Origin: Streptomyces sp. M92 | Lineage (GTDB): Bacteria; Actinomycetota; Actinomycetes; Streptomycetales; Streptomycetaceae | Assembly (NCBI RefSeq): GCF_028473745.1 | Contig: NZ_CP101137.1 | Span: 6,262,001 to 6,326,000, forward strand | Direction: 5' to 3' | DNA: 64,000 nucleotides | Shown here: positions 24,837-33,188 of the stretch, piece after piece | Numbering within the stretch: the first letter of the stretch is position 1 | Layout of the letters: every line of letters starts with the position of its first letter | Notes under the pieces: generated by a model | Told to the model about the DNA's origin: nothing | Database searches by the model: none | The model's input: the letters and a program-made list of their open reading frames with translations, nothing else | Made by a program: the position numbers and the translations under genes

Positions 24837-26162
24837 ATGTCGTCCCATCTCTCCGCGGACCACCCAGCCGCCCAGCCACCGGGACCCGGCTCGGTCGAGG
24901 CGCTGATATCGCAGGCGCGGCGGCTCAGGGGCGACGTGGACGCCGTACGACGGGACAGTCAGGGCGACGGAACGGACCCCCACGGCCGCTGGCAGCGCGC
25001 CCTGTACGACCTGGCGCTGCATCAGCTCAGCGACCTCGACGCGCACTTGGCGCAGCTGCGGGACGGACCGGCGCCCGCGCCCCGCCCGGGTTCGCTGCTC
25101 AGCAGGGTCGGCAGCGCGGAGTGGAACCTGCTGACGGACGAGGCCGAGTGGTCCGGGGAGCTCTTCCAGATCCTCGGCCGCGACCCCGCCGCCCTCCCCC
25201 TGAGCCTCGACGAGTTCCCGTCCCTGGTCCTCACCGAGGACCGGCCGAAGCTGACCGCGATGGTCACGGACTGCCTCGTCGACGGCCGGCCCATCGACGG
25301 GGAGTTCCGCGTCGTGCGCCCCGACGGCACCGTACGGACCGTGCACATGATGGGCGAGCCCGTGCTCGACGCCGACGGCAGCACCGCCTCGATGTGGGCG
25401 GTGCTGCGGGACGTCAGCGCACTGCGCCGCAGCCAGCGGGCCGTGAGCGAGACCCGTGACTCGTTCCGGCACCGCCCGCGGGCCGCGGACACCGGGCAAC
25501 GGCCCGCGGCCGGACCGCGGGAGGCCGTGCCACCGCCCTGGCACGGCCTCCTGCGGTTCCCGGACCGGGGACGGCCCGGCCTCGACCTGGCGGCCGGCTA
25601 CCTGCCCGCCGAGGCGGGCCCGTCCCGAATCAGCGTCTGGTACGACGCGTGCCCGCTCACCGGTGACGAGACGCTGCTGAGCGTCGGCGAACTCCCCTGC
25701 GCCGAAGGCGACCCGGCCCAGGGTCCGGCGATGGTGATCGGCGCGCTGCGCGGCCTGGCGACGGCGGGCGTCCGGCCCGCCGGACTTCCGGACCGGCTCG
25801 CCCGGTCGCTGCGGTCCACCGCCCTGCCGCCCGTGCGCGGTGCCGTGTACTGCGGCTACCGGCCCGACAGCCGCACCGTGACGTGCGCGCACGCCGACGG
25901 CCCCGCCCCGCTGCTGTTCCGCGACGGGACGGGGCACGCGCCGGCCTGGCAGGCCGAGACCACCCTCGAAGCCGGTGACCTGTTACTGGTGCACAACGGC
26001 GGACTCGTGCCGGCGGAGCGACGACGCCTCCTCGCCCTGGCTCCCCGGCTGTCCAAAACGAGCTCGGCGCGAGACGTCCTGCGGATCGTGTCGGAGGGGA
26101 CCGGCCGGTCCCTGCGCCGGGAGGACGCCTGCGTGCTGGTGGCCCGGGTGACGCGGAAGTAG
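24837..26162 (+). CDS. PAS-domain protein with degenerate PP2C-like domain and a TTA codon
   Basis: A 441-residue signalling protein. An N-terminal helical region (residues 20-80) is followed by a PAS fold (about 88-205: GSAEWNLLTDEAEWSGELFQ, PDGTVRTVHMMGEPVLDADG) and a C-terminal SpoIIE/PP2C-type phosphatase domain (about 240-440). The usual metal-binding acids are altered: the GGDWYD motif reads SVWYD, GDVxGHG reads VGELPCAEG, the DGLVE motif reads NGGLVP and DDxAL reads EDACVL, so catalysis is doubtful. Codon 383 is TTA (25983-25985), predicting bldA dependence. ATG 24837 has GGAG 7 nt upstream. It is convergent to nsdB, with a repeat at its 3' end. Confidence 0.8.
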   Translation: MSSHLSADHPAAQPPGPGSVEALISQARRLRGDVDAVRRDSQGDGTDPHGRWQRALYDLALHQLSDLDAHLAQLRDGPAPAPRPGSLLSRVGSAEWNLLTDEAEWSGELFQILGRDPAALPLSLDEFPSLVLTEDRPKLTAMVTDCLVDGRPIDGEFRVVRPDGTVRTVHMMGEPVLDADGSTASMWAVLRDVSALRRSQRAVSETRDSFRHRPRAADTGQRPAAGPREAVPPPWHGLLRFPDRGRPGLDLAAGYLPAEAGPSRISVWYDACPLTGDETLLSVGELPCAEGDPAQGPAMVIGALRGLATAGVRPAGLPDRLARSLRSTALPPVRGAVYCGYRPDSRTVTCAHADGPAPLLFRDGTGHAPAWQAETTLEAGDLLLVHNGGLVPAERRRLLALAPRLSKTSSARDVLRIVSEGTGRSLRREDACVLVARVTRK

Positions 26163-26210
26163 GGCGCGGCACGCGGAAGTAGGGGCGCGGCATGCGGAAA
26201 CGGGGGCGGC
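26151..26210. repeat. About 20-bp tandem repeat across a stop codon
   Basis: ACGCGGAAGTAGGGCGCGGC (26151-26170) is repeated with one inserted base at 26171-26191 and degenerately at 26192-26210. The TAG of the first copy is the stop codon of the PAS protein. Confidence 0.75.
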
Positions 26211-26215
26211 GTGCG

Positions 26216-27724
26216 CTACGCCTGGGCCGCCCTGCCGCCGCTCCCCCTGCCCTTGGACGTCTTCCCCTTGGGCAGCGCCAGTTCGATCTCCTCCCGCAGC
26301 TCCTGGATCTTCGGGTAGCCGGCGTACTGCGCGGTGAGCCGGTACATCTGCCGCAGGCGGTCCCAGGTCCGCTGGGAGGAGTTGGACCCCATCGACACCA
26401 GGGCCAGGCGCGCGTACCGGTCCGCCTGTTCGGGGTCGTCGGCGATGAAGCAGGCGGAGGCCATGGACAGGTAGTCGAAGATCTTCGACCGCTGCCGGCC
26501 GTCGACCCTGAGGGCCAGGGCCTTGTCCGCGTAGTGCTGGGCGTGGGCGGCGGCTCCCGGCTCGAACTCGGCGAGCGTCCGGTAGGCCAGGGCCTGCATG
26601 CCGTACAGGTCCTCCTCCTTGAACGTCTGCATCCAGTCCGGCGGCGGCACGTCCGCCTTGTCGGAGACGAAGAGGTCCTCGGCCCGGCCCAGGGTGCGGC
26701 GCATCGCCTGGCCCTTGCCCATGGACGCCTGGGCCCAGGCCTCGATCGTGTAGAGCATGGCCTTGGTGCGCGGCAGCACCTGCTCGCCGGAGCCCGACTG
26801 GGCGAGCTTCATCAGGTCCAGAGCCTCGTCGGGCTTGCCCAGGTGCACCATCTGGCGGGCCGCCCGGGAGAGCGCCTCGCCGGCCCGGGGACGGTCGCCG
26901 CCCTCGCGTGCGGCGTGGGCGGCGATGACGAAGTACTTCTGGGCCGTGGGTTCCAGGCCGACGTCGTGCGACATCCAGCCCGCGAGGACGGCGAGGTTGG
27001 CGGCGACGCCCCACAGGCGCCGCTGGAGGTGGGGTGGGTGGTGGTAGGCGAGCATGCCGCCCACCTCGTTGAGCTGGCCCACCACGGCCTTGCGCTGGAG
27101 GCCGCCGCCGCGGGCGGCGTCCCAGGCGCGGAACACTTCGACCGAGCGCTCCAGTTCCTCCACTTCCTGCGACCCGACGGGGGCGGCCTCGTAGCGGTCG
27201 AACCCGGCGGAGTCGGCGTGCAGGGGGTGGTGGAGGTCGGGAGCATCGGCCGCCAGGGCCGGGTCGGTGTGCAGCCAGTCGTGCATGGCGCTGCTGAGTG
27301 CGGAGCCCGCGGCGAGCGCGGCGCCCGCGCCCACCAAGCCGCGTCGGTTGAGCATGAGGTCCATTCCCGTGAATTCGGTGAGGACCGCCGCGGTCCGCTC
27401 GGGCGCCCACGGCACTCCGTCGGGATGTTCCTCGCTCCCGCCGCGTGACCGTTTCCCCGCGCGCCCGTGCCGGACCAGACCGAGGTCCTCGATGGTCACG
27501 ACACGGCCGAGACGCTCGGTGAACAGAACCGCCAGCACCCGCGGCACCGGATCGCGCGGGATCTCTCCCATGTCGATCCACCGCCGCACCCGCGAGGTGT
27601 CGGTCGCCAGCTGCGGATGGCCCATGGCCGCCGCCTGCCGGTTGACCAGCCTCGCGAGCTCGCCCTTGGACCAGCCGGCCAGGCCGAACAGGTCCGACAG
27701 ACGGGTGTTGGGTTCTTTGCTCAC
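26216..27724 (-). CDS. nsdB: NsdA/NsdB-type TPR-like regulatory protein
   Basis: A 502-residue cytoplasmic protein with an N-terminal HTH-like region (LFGLAGWSKGELARLVNRQA, ATDTSRVRRWIDMGEIPRDP), a conserved LTEFTGMDLMLNRRGLVG segment and a long alpha-helical TPR-like half (GGGLQRKAVVGQLNEVGGML, EPTAQKYFVIAAHAAREGGD, GKPDEALDLMKLAQSGSGEQ). NsdA and NsdB are Streptomyces proteins whose loss raises antibiotic production and, for NsdA, sporulation. The whole layout matches. NsdB is chosen over NsdA from recalled chromosomal position near chpB, so the symbol is moderately secure. GTG 27724 is the only credible start. Ten-bp direct repeats lie upstream. Confidence 0.82.
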   Translation of the reverse strand: MSKEPNTRLSDLFGLAGWSKGELARLVNRQAAAMGHPQLATDTSRVRRWIDMGEIPRDPVPRVLAVLFTERLGRVVTIEDLGLVRHGRAGKRSRGGSEEHPDGVPWAPERTAAVLTEFTGMDLMLNRRGLVGAGAALAAGSALSSAMHDWLHTDPALAADAPDLHHPLHADSAGFDRYEAAPVGSQEVEELERSVEVFRAWDAARGGGLQRKAVVGQLNEVGGMLAYHHPPHLQRRLWGVAANLAVLAGWMSHDVGLEPTAQKYFVIAAHAAREGGDRPRAGEALSRAARQMVHLGKPDEALDLMKLAQSGSGEQVLPRTKAMLYTIEAWAQASMGKGQAMRRTLGRAEDLFVSDKADVPPPDWMQTFKEEDLYGMQALAYRTLAEFEPGAAAHAQHYADKALALRVDGRQRSKIFDYLSMASACFIADDPEQADRYARLALVSMGSNSSQRTWDRLRQMYRLTAQYAGYPKIQELREEIELALPKGKTSKGRGSGGRAAQA

Positions 27725-27785
27725 GTCAAGCCCCCAGGTTCTCGGCTGAGTTGACAGTAGCCCCGTGCGGGTTGCCGGGCGACTA

Positions 27786-27815
27786 TTCGCCACCGTTCGC
27801 CAGGGTGCGCCAGAT
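27786..27815. promoter_or_regulatory. Three 10-bp direct repeats upstream of nsdB
   Basis: TTCGCCACCG, TTCGCCAGGG and TGCGCCAGAT follow one another at exact 10-bp steps, one helical turn each. For nsdB they sit upstream of a possible -10 element TACTGT (27759-27754, minus strand), a place suited to cooperative protein binding. The rest of the 27725-28010 gap shows nothing definite. Confidence 0.45.
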
Positions 27816-28010
27816 GGTGTGCCAGGGGCGGCGGGGTGTCAGGTAGGAATGCGCCACCCCGACCGGTCGCCGCGGGGGTCACTCCCCAGGGTGGCTCCGG
27901 GCGGCCGGGCGGGCGGCGCGACGGCTATCGGAAGAGACGCCCGCTCCTCGCGGGGCCGGCGCGGCTCTTCAGGCAGGCACAGCAGGCACACGAAGGGATC
28001 TGTCTCGCCC

Positions 28011-29153
28011 ATGTACGCAGCATCGTCCTCCGTGTCCGCCCCGCAGCGCTCACTGCACCCCCGCCCGGCGGCGGGCGGCGGCCCCTACCTCGCCCCCGCG
28101 CGTCCGGCGGCCCCGGTGCCCGGGGCGGGCAGGGCGCGGCGCGGCGCGGGCCCCGGCACACAGCCGCTCAGCGGAAGAATCGACCTGTCCGGCCCCCAGG
28201 GCACCCAGTTGCGCGCGGCGATCGCCTCCGTGCACCGGATCTGCCCGGAGTTCTCCCCGGTGCAGGTGCTGCGCCGCACCGGGCGGTCCGTGCTCCTGGT
28301 CGGCACGACCGGGCGCAGCACCGCGGTCGCCAAGTGCTTACTGGATCACTCCCCCGCGTGGGCGGAGCGCATCCGGCACGAGATAGGGGCATACCGCTCG
28401 TTCGTCCGGCACCGCCCCCCGGTGCGGATGCCGAGGCTGATCGCGGCGGACCCGGACAACTGCACGCTGGTGATCGAGCGGATGCCCGGGCGGGTGGCGG
28501 CGCTGCAGCGGCACCCCCTGGAGTCACCGCCCCGGGCGGACATCAGGGCGGCGCTCGGCGCGGTCTGCCGGCTCAACGCCTGGCGGCCGCCGGCCGGCAC
28601 CTTCGACGCCCCGCTGGACTACGCGGCCCGGATCTCCCGGTACCACGAGCTGGGGCTGCTCACCGACCGGGACCTGGGCGACCTGCAGAAACTGCTGCAC
28701 GGCATCGCCCACGCGAGCGGACGCCAGGGCATGGGCCAGTTCTGCCACGGTGACGCCCTGCTGTCCAACATCCTCATGTCACCGGCCGGTCCGGTGCTGG
28801 TGGACTGGGAGCACGCGGGCTGGTACCTGCCCGGCTACGACCTGGCGACCCTGTGGGCGGTCCTCGGCGACGCCCCGGCGGCCCGCCGGCAGATCAGCCA
28901 GATCGCCCAGTCGGGCGGCACCGCCGCGCGGGACGCCTTCCTGGTGAACCTGATGCTGGTGCTCACCCGGGAGATCCGTACGTACGAGACGGCCGTGCAG
29001 CGCTCGATGCAGGACACGGTCCCGGCTCAGCCGGTGCCCGCCCAGCCGGGCGCCGTGCCCTCCGGCGAGGAGCAGCGGCTGCTGCTGCGCCGGCTGCACG
29101 ACGACTGCCAGATGGCCCGCAGGGCCGTCCGCGCGGCGGTCGGCACGCGCTGA
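28011..29153 (+). CDS. Aminoglycoside phosphotransferase-fold protein with a TTA codon
   Basis: A 380-residue kinase-fold protein. The active-site loop FCHGDALLSNILMSPAG (catalytic Asp248, Asn254) and metal-binding VLVDWEHAGWYLPGYD match the APH/choline kinase family. The N-terminal 55 residues are Pro/Ala-rich and disordered. Conserved lysine is in STAVAKCLLDH. Substrates of such Streptomyces proteins are mostly unknown small hydroxyl compounds; resistance should not be assumed. Codon 110 is TTA (28338-28340), so bldA tRNA is needed. ATG 28011 is chosen; the frame opens further upstream without a ribosome site. It is divergent from nsdB. Confidence 0.82.
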   Translation: MYAASSSVSAPQRSLHPRPAAGGGPYLAPARPAAPVPGAGRARRGAGPGTQPLSGRIDLSGPQGTQLRAAIASVHRICPEFSPVQVLRRTGRSVLLVGTTGRSTAVAKCLLDHSPAWAERIRHEIGAYRSFVRHRPPVRMPRLIAADPDNCTLVIERMPGRVAALQRHPLESPPRADIRAALGAVCRLNAWRPPAGTFDAPLDYAARISRYHELGLLTDRDLGDLQKLLHGIAHASGRQGMGQFCHGDALLSNILMSPAGPVLVDWEHAGWYLPGYDLATLWAVLGDAPAARRQISQIAQSGGTAARDAFLVNLMLVLTREIRTYETAVQRSMQDTVPAQPVPAQPGAVPSGEEQRLLLRRLHDDCQMARRAVRAAVGTR

Positions 29154-29169
29154 GCGACGCGCCATCGGT

Positions 29170-29203
29170 CCGCGGTGCGCCCTCCCGGGAGGGCGCACCG
29201 CGG
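29170..29203 (+). terminator. Strong terminator after the phosphotransferase gene
   Basis: A perfect 34-bp palindrome (17-bp arms, core GCGCCCTCCC/GGGAGGGCGC) is followed by ATTTCTTCT, the best Rho-independent terminator in the window. Confidence 0.9.
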
Positions 29204-29433
29204 ATTTCTTCTGTCCCTGACCGGGAGGGCCATTGGTGTACGCCACTGATGCCGCGCAGGCCCGTGGGCCGCCGCCCCGAAACTCGCCCGACCCCCTGCT
29301 GACGTGGGAAATCGCCGCTATGAAGGCATGATTGACGGATCGTCGGACCGCCGGGTACCACTGTCCCACGCCCGGCCCCGCACACGTTCCGTCGCTCACG
29401 CCCCGCCACGTCCGACCGTCACAGGAGGCCGCT

Positions 29434-31368
29434 TTGCGCAGATCCCCCGTCGTGCCCGCCCTGGCCACCGCGGCCCTGCTGCTGCCGCTGCTCGGCGCCG
29501 CACCCTCCGCCTCCCGGTCGCCGGACGCACCGCCCGCCCCGGACCGCCTGCAGCGGGCCTTCGCCGACGCGGCGGCCGAGTACCAGGTGCCGCAGAGCGT
29601 GCTGCTGGGCGTCTCCTACCTCCAGTCCCGCTGGGACGCGCACGGCGGCGCGCCGAGCGTGACCGGCGGCTACGGACCGCTGCACCTCACCGACGCGCGC
29701 ACGGCACTGGCCGGGGCGTCGCACCACGGCGAGGGCACCGAGGACCCGCGCGGCGACGACGCCCGCCCTCCGCTGCGCCCGAGGGTGACGACCCCCCAGC
29801 CCGCCGACCTGCCGGCGCGCCTCACCACCCTGCCGAGGGCGGCCGAGCTGACCGGTCTGAGCCCCGAGGCCCTGCGCACCGACCCGGCCGCGAACGTGTC
29901 CGGCGGTGCCGCGCTGCTGGCGGCCGCCCAGCGGGACCTGGGCGAGCCGCTCAGCGCGGACCCGGCGGACTGGTACGGGGCGGTGGCGCGCTTCTCGGGT
30001 GCCGAGGACTCGGCGACCGCGGCGGCGTACGCGGACGACGTGTTCGAGGTGATCCGCGCGGGCGAGCGGCGGACCACGGACGCCGGGCAGCGGGTCGCCC
30101 TGGCCGCCCGCCCCGACGTGGCGCCCGACGTGTCCCAGCTGGACGACGCGGGTCTGCGGGCCGCGAGGTCCGCCGGCACCGAGTGCCCGCGGTCGGTCTC
30201 CTGCGAGTGGGTCCCGGCGCCGTACGAGGAGTTCGGGGACGGCGACTACGGCAATCACGACCTGGGGAACCGGCCCGCCTCGCAGCGCGTCCGGTACATC
30301 GTCGTGCACGACACGGAGGGCGCCTGGAACGGCGTCCTCGACATGGTCCAGGACCCCACCTACGTCTCCTGGAACTACACCCTGCGCTCCACCGACGGCC
30401 ACATCGCCCAGCACGTGAAGGCGAAGGACGTGGCGTGGCACGCGGGGAACTGGTACGTCAACGCCAAGTCGATCGGCCTGGAGCACGAGGGTTTCCTCGC
30501 GGAGCCGGACGCCTGGTACACGGAGGCGATGTACCGGTCGTCGGCGCGGCTGGTGAAGTACCTGGCGAGGAAGTACGACATCCCGCTGGACCGGCAGCAC
30601 ATCCTCGGCCACGACAACGTGCCGGGCACCACCACGGCGACGATCCCGGGCATGCACACCGATCCCGGCCCGTACTGGGACTGGCGGCACTACTTCAAGC
30701 TGCTCGGCCGCCCCTTCGGACCGACCGCCGGCAAGGGATCCGGCCTGGTGACGATCCGCCCCGACTACGCCGCCAACCGCCCGGAGTACACCGGCTGCGA
30801 GAGGCGGGGCGAGCCCTGCGCGGTCCACGGTTCCAGCGCGGTCCGGCTGTACTCCGACCATGACGTGAACGCACCGCTGATCAGGGACGTCGGCCTGGGC
30901 ACCACTCCGACGACCGGGGTGAACGACCTGTCCTCCCGGGTCTCCACTGGACAGCAGTACGCGGTGGCCGACCGGTGGGGCGACTGGACGGCGATCTGGT
31001 ACCTGGGGCAGAAGGCGTGGTTCCGCAACCCGGGGAAGAGCCCGGCGGCGGTCCCCGCCTCGGGCCGCGTGATCACTCCGAGGAAGGGCCTGGACAGCGT
31101 CCCGGTGTACGGGCGGGCGTACCCGGAGAAGGCGGCCTACCCGGCGGACGTACCCGCCCAGGCCGTGTCGCCGCTGCCGTACCGGGTGCTCGCGGGCCAG
31201 AGGTACGTGGTGGGTGAGCGGGTGGCCGGGGAGTACTACTACGCGGTGACCTTCGACGAGGCCTCCCACCGGGTGGTGACCGGGAGGGACGTGTACTACC
31301 AGATCCAGTACGGCCACCGGGTCGGGTACGTGCGCGCCGCCGACGTCACGCTCTCGACCGTACGGTAG
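29434..31368 (+). CDS. Secreted N-acetylmuramoyl-L-alanine amidase (amidase_2/PGRP type)
   Basis: A 644-residue exported peptidoglycan hydrolase. After the signal peptide (SPVVPALATAALLLPLLGA) comes a 220-residue region with a lysozyme-like helical pattern (YQVPQSVLLGVSYLQSRWDA), then a zinc amidase domain (about 290-430): first ligand in RYIVVHDTEG, SIGLEHEG, and the later His in DRQHILGHDNV and GMHTDPGPYWDW. The C-terminal 190 residues carry SH3-like segments such as VTIRPDYAANRPEYTG and GDWTAIWYLGQKAWFRN. The TTG at 29434 is chosen, with AGGAGG 5 nt upstream. It probably remodels the wall or attacks neighbours' walls. Confidence 0.88.
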   Translation: MRRSPVVPALATAALLLPLLGAAPSASRSPDAPPAPDRLQRAFADAAAEYQVPQSVLLGVSYLQSRWDAHGGAPSVTGGYGPLHLTDARTALAGASHHGEGTEDPRGDDARPPLRPRVTTPQPADLPARLTTLPRAAELTGLSPEALRTDPAANVSGGAALLAAAQRDLGEPLSADPADWYGAVARFSGAEDSATAAAYADDVFEVIRAGERRTTDAGQRVALAARPDVAPDVSQLDDAGLRAARSAGTECPRSVSCEWVPAPYEEFGDGDYGNHDLGNRPASQRVRYIVVHDTEGAWNGVLDMVQDPTYVSWNYTLRSTDGHIAQHVKAKDVAWHAGNWYVNAKSIGLEHEGFLAEPDAWYTEAMYRSSARLVKYLARKYDIPLDRQHILGHDNVPGTTTATIPGMHTDPGPYWDWRHYFKLLGRPFGPTAGKGSGLVTIRPDYAANRPEYTGCERRGEPCAVHGSSAVRLYSDHDVNAPLIRDVGLGTTPTTGVNDLSSRVSTGQQYAVADRWGDWTAIWYLGQKAWFRNPGKSPAAVPASGRVITPRKGLDSVPVYGRAYPEKAAYPADVPAQAVSPLPYRVLAGQRYVVGERVAGEYYYAVTFDEASHRVVTGRDVYYQIQYGHRVGYVRAADVTLSTVR

Positions 31369-31377
31369 CCGTCCGGC

Positions 31378-31875
31378 TCAGCCCTGCTGGAAAAGCTCCG
31401 CCGGGAGCGGCTTCAGCAGGGCGTAGAGGTCGTCGGTGATGGGACGGTCCCAGGCGGCGATGGTCACCAGGACGCCGTCGCTGCGGTCGAACTGCACGCA
31501 GGAGATCCGGCTCTCGGAGAGCTTGAGGCGGCGCACGATGAGCAGGTTGTCGCCCTGCATCACCGGGACGTCCTCGGCGCCGGCGACCGTCACCTCCTCG
31601 TCGTTCTCCAGGGCCAGCAGCAGCTGGGCCACCTCGAAGGGGATCTCGCCCTCGGGGACCTCGCGGGCCGGGGAGCCCTCCGGCAGATTGCCGATGATCA
31701 TCGCGGGGCCGCGGCCGCCGAACAGGTCGTAGCGCAGGAAGACGCCCTGGCAGCTGCCGTCGGGCGCGGGCAGCAGGCCGGCGCCCAGATTGCCGGGCCA
31801 GTCGCCCGGGTCCATGGCCAGTACGTCGAAGTCGGGCCCGGCGGGCGTGGCGCTGCGGCGGCGGAGGAACGACAT
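31378..31875 (-). CDS. Conserved hypothetical protein, SseB-like size
   Basis: A 165-residue soluble acidic protein (AMDPGDWPGNLGAGLLPAPD, LLLALENDEEVTVAGAEDVP, ITDDLYALLKPLPAELFQQG). I do not recognise the family with certainty; it is common in Streptomyces and has neither signal peptide nor membrane helix. It starts at ATG 31875. It lies in the same direction as the CGNR gene 58 bp upstream and may share its transcript. Confidence 0.65.
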   Translation of the reverse strand: MSFLRRRSATPAGPDFDVLAMDPGDWPGNLGAGLLPAPDGSCQGVFLRYDLFGGRGPAMIIGNLPEGSPAREVPEGEIPFEVAQLLLALENDEEVTVAGAEDVPVMQGDNLLIVRRLKLSESRISCVQFDRSDGVLVTIAAWDRPITDDLYALLKPLPAELFQQG

Positions 31876-31933
31876 GCCGCCATGGTACGTGGCCGCGCCC
31901 TTCGCGCGGCGTGCGGGCGGGTGCCCGTCCCGG

Positions 31934-32542
31934 CTACGCGGTGCGCTTGTGCCGTTCGTGGTGGCGGGCCACGCGGGCGCGGTTGCCGCAGGACGGCTTG
32001 CACCATTCCTGCCGCGGGTGCTCCTTGAGGAAGTAGCGCACGCAGCGCGGTGCGTGGCAGGCCCGCAGCCGGTGCCGGTCGGGACCGGCGAGGAAGCCGA
32101 TCACGGCGTGGGCGAGCACCGCGGCGAGGTCGTCCGGCCGGTCGCCGGCGGGCTCCCTGCGCAGGACCGGTCCGGCTGGGCCGGTCTCCGTCCAGTCCAG
32201 CACGGGGACGGTGGGGGTGCGCGCGGCGGCCCGGTTCAGGCAGCGCAGGGCTTCGGGGACGGGCAGCAGTCGGGCGGCGTCCGCGGGGCTCGGCTCACCG
32301 GGGCGCACGGCGCGGGCGAAGAGGGCACGGGCCGCGGCGCGCACCGCGCGGACGGCGGCCAGGGCCGGCTCGTCGGCGCGGTACCTTCCGGCGTCCGGCA
32401 CGATCCCGGGGTGGGCGCGGACCCACGCGCCGAGCCCGGCGAGGTCGGCCAGATCATCGGCGACCCCGCCGTGTCCGTCGTGCCGGACGGTCAGCGCGAG
32501 GTCGAGGGCGATCCGGGTGTCCGTGCTGGTCGAGTCCTGCAT
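31934..32542 (-). CDS. CGNR zinc-finger (ABATE-type) probable transcription regulator
   Basis: A 202-residue protein: an N-terminal helical stress-sensing (ABATE) domain starting TRIALDLALTVRHDGHGGVA, and a C-terminal treble-clef finger RACHAPRCVRYFLKEHPRQE followed by WCKPSCGNRARVARHHERH, containing the CGNR motif that gives the family its name. Members are predicted DNA-binding regulators of unknown targets. ATG 32542 is chosen. The open frame continues through the 111-bp repeats to 33055 and would add a low-complexity 37-residue repeat; codon statistics and the missing ribosome site argue against that. Confidence 0.85.
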   Translation of the reverse strand: MQDSTSTDTRIALDLALTVRHDGHGGVADDLADLAGLGAWVRAHPGIVPDAGRYRADEPALAAVRAVRAAARALFARAVRPGEPSPADAARLLPVPEALRCLNRAAARTPTVPVLDWTETGPAGPVLRREPAGDRPDDLAAVLAHAVIGFLAGPDRHRLRACHAPRCVRYFLKEHPRQEWCKPSCGNRARVARHHERHKRTA

Positions 32543-32649
32543 GGGGCCGATGATAGGCACGGCTCGTGGCCCCGAGGGCGGTGCGTCCGGCCTCGTGACA
32601 CAAGCCCCGCCGGCCGCCTCCCGGCCGACGATCGGATACGCCCGGCTCC

Positions 32650-33050
32650 CGGCGTGCGGCCGCAGCAGGACGGGCCCGACCCGAGGCAGCCCGGCACACC
32701 CCGCCTGCGCGGGCACCACCGACCGGCCCACGTCGGGCGCGGGGCCCCGCCCCCACCCCGCGGAGGCCGGCCACAACAGACCAAGCCCGACCCAAGGCAG
32801 CCCGGCACACTCCACTCGCGCGGGCACCACCGACCACACCACGGCGAACGCGGGGCCCCGCCCCCACCCCGCGGAGGCCGGCCACAACAGACCAAGCCCG
32901 ACCCAAGGCAGCCCGGCACACTCCACTCGCGCGGGCACCACCGACCACACCACGGCGAACGCAGGATCCCACCCCCACCCCACGGAGGCCGGCCACAACA
33001 GAACAAACCCGACCCGAAGCAGCCCGGCACACTCCACTCGCGCGGGCGCC
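32650..33050. repeat. Tandem array of a 111-bp unit
   Basis: The marker GCAGCCCGGCACAC recurs at 32686, 32797, 32908 and 33019, exactly 111 bp apart. Two complete units (32797-32907, 32908-33018), one diverged unit (32686-32796) and partial units at both ends make up the array. Unit 3 differs by several G-to-A and C-to-T changes (GCAGGATCCCACC against GCGGGGCCCCGCC). 111 is a multiple of 3, so long ORFs persist on both strands. It fills most of the gene-free interval 32543-33188; no gene is credible within it. Confidence 0.92.
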
Positions 33051-33188
33051 AGCAACCCGCCCTCGTTCTCCCGGGGGCGCGGCCGCCGCGCGCGGCGAGG
33101 CGCTGAGCGGCGCTGAACCGGCGGCGGCCCGTCCGGACCCGTCCCGCTCGGACCGGCGGTCCTCCGCTGATTCGCGCTCCCGCCCGTC

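Noticed and set aside
22575..25937. An 1120-codon minus-strand open frame
   Set aside because: It is antisense to three well-supported genes (baeRF3, Gfo/Idh/MocA and PAS proteins) and has Arg/Gly/Pro-rich shadow composition.
27796..27810. ClgR-type box (GTTCGC-5N-GCG) before nsdB
   Set aside because: The spacing is 6 and not 5, and the feature is better described by the 10-bp direct repeats.
29353..29358. GGGTAC upstream of the secreted amidase
   Set aside because: The nearest GNNT is at 12-bp spacing, outside the SigB-type range.
31934..33055. A 373-residue minus-strand frame fusing 37-residue repeats to the CGNR protein
   Set aside because: The frame stays open only because the repeat unit is 111 bp. 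No ribosome site lies near 33055, the CGNR family starts at 32542, and the opposite strand is equally open.
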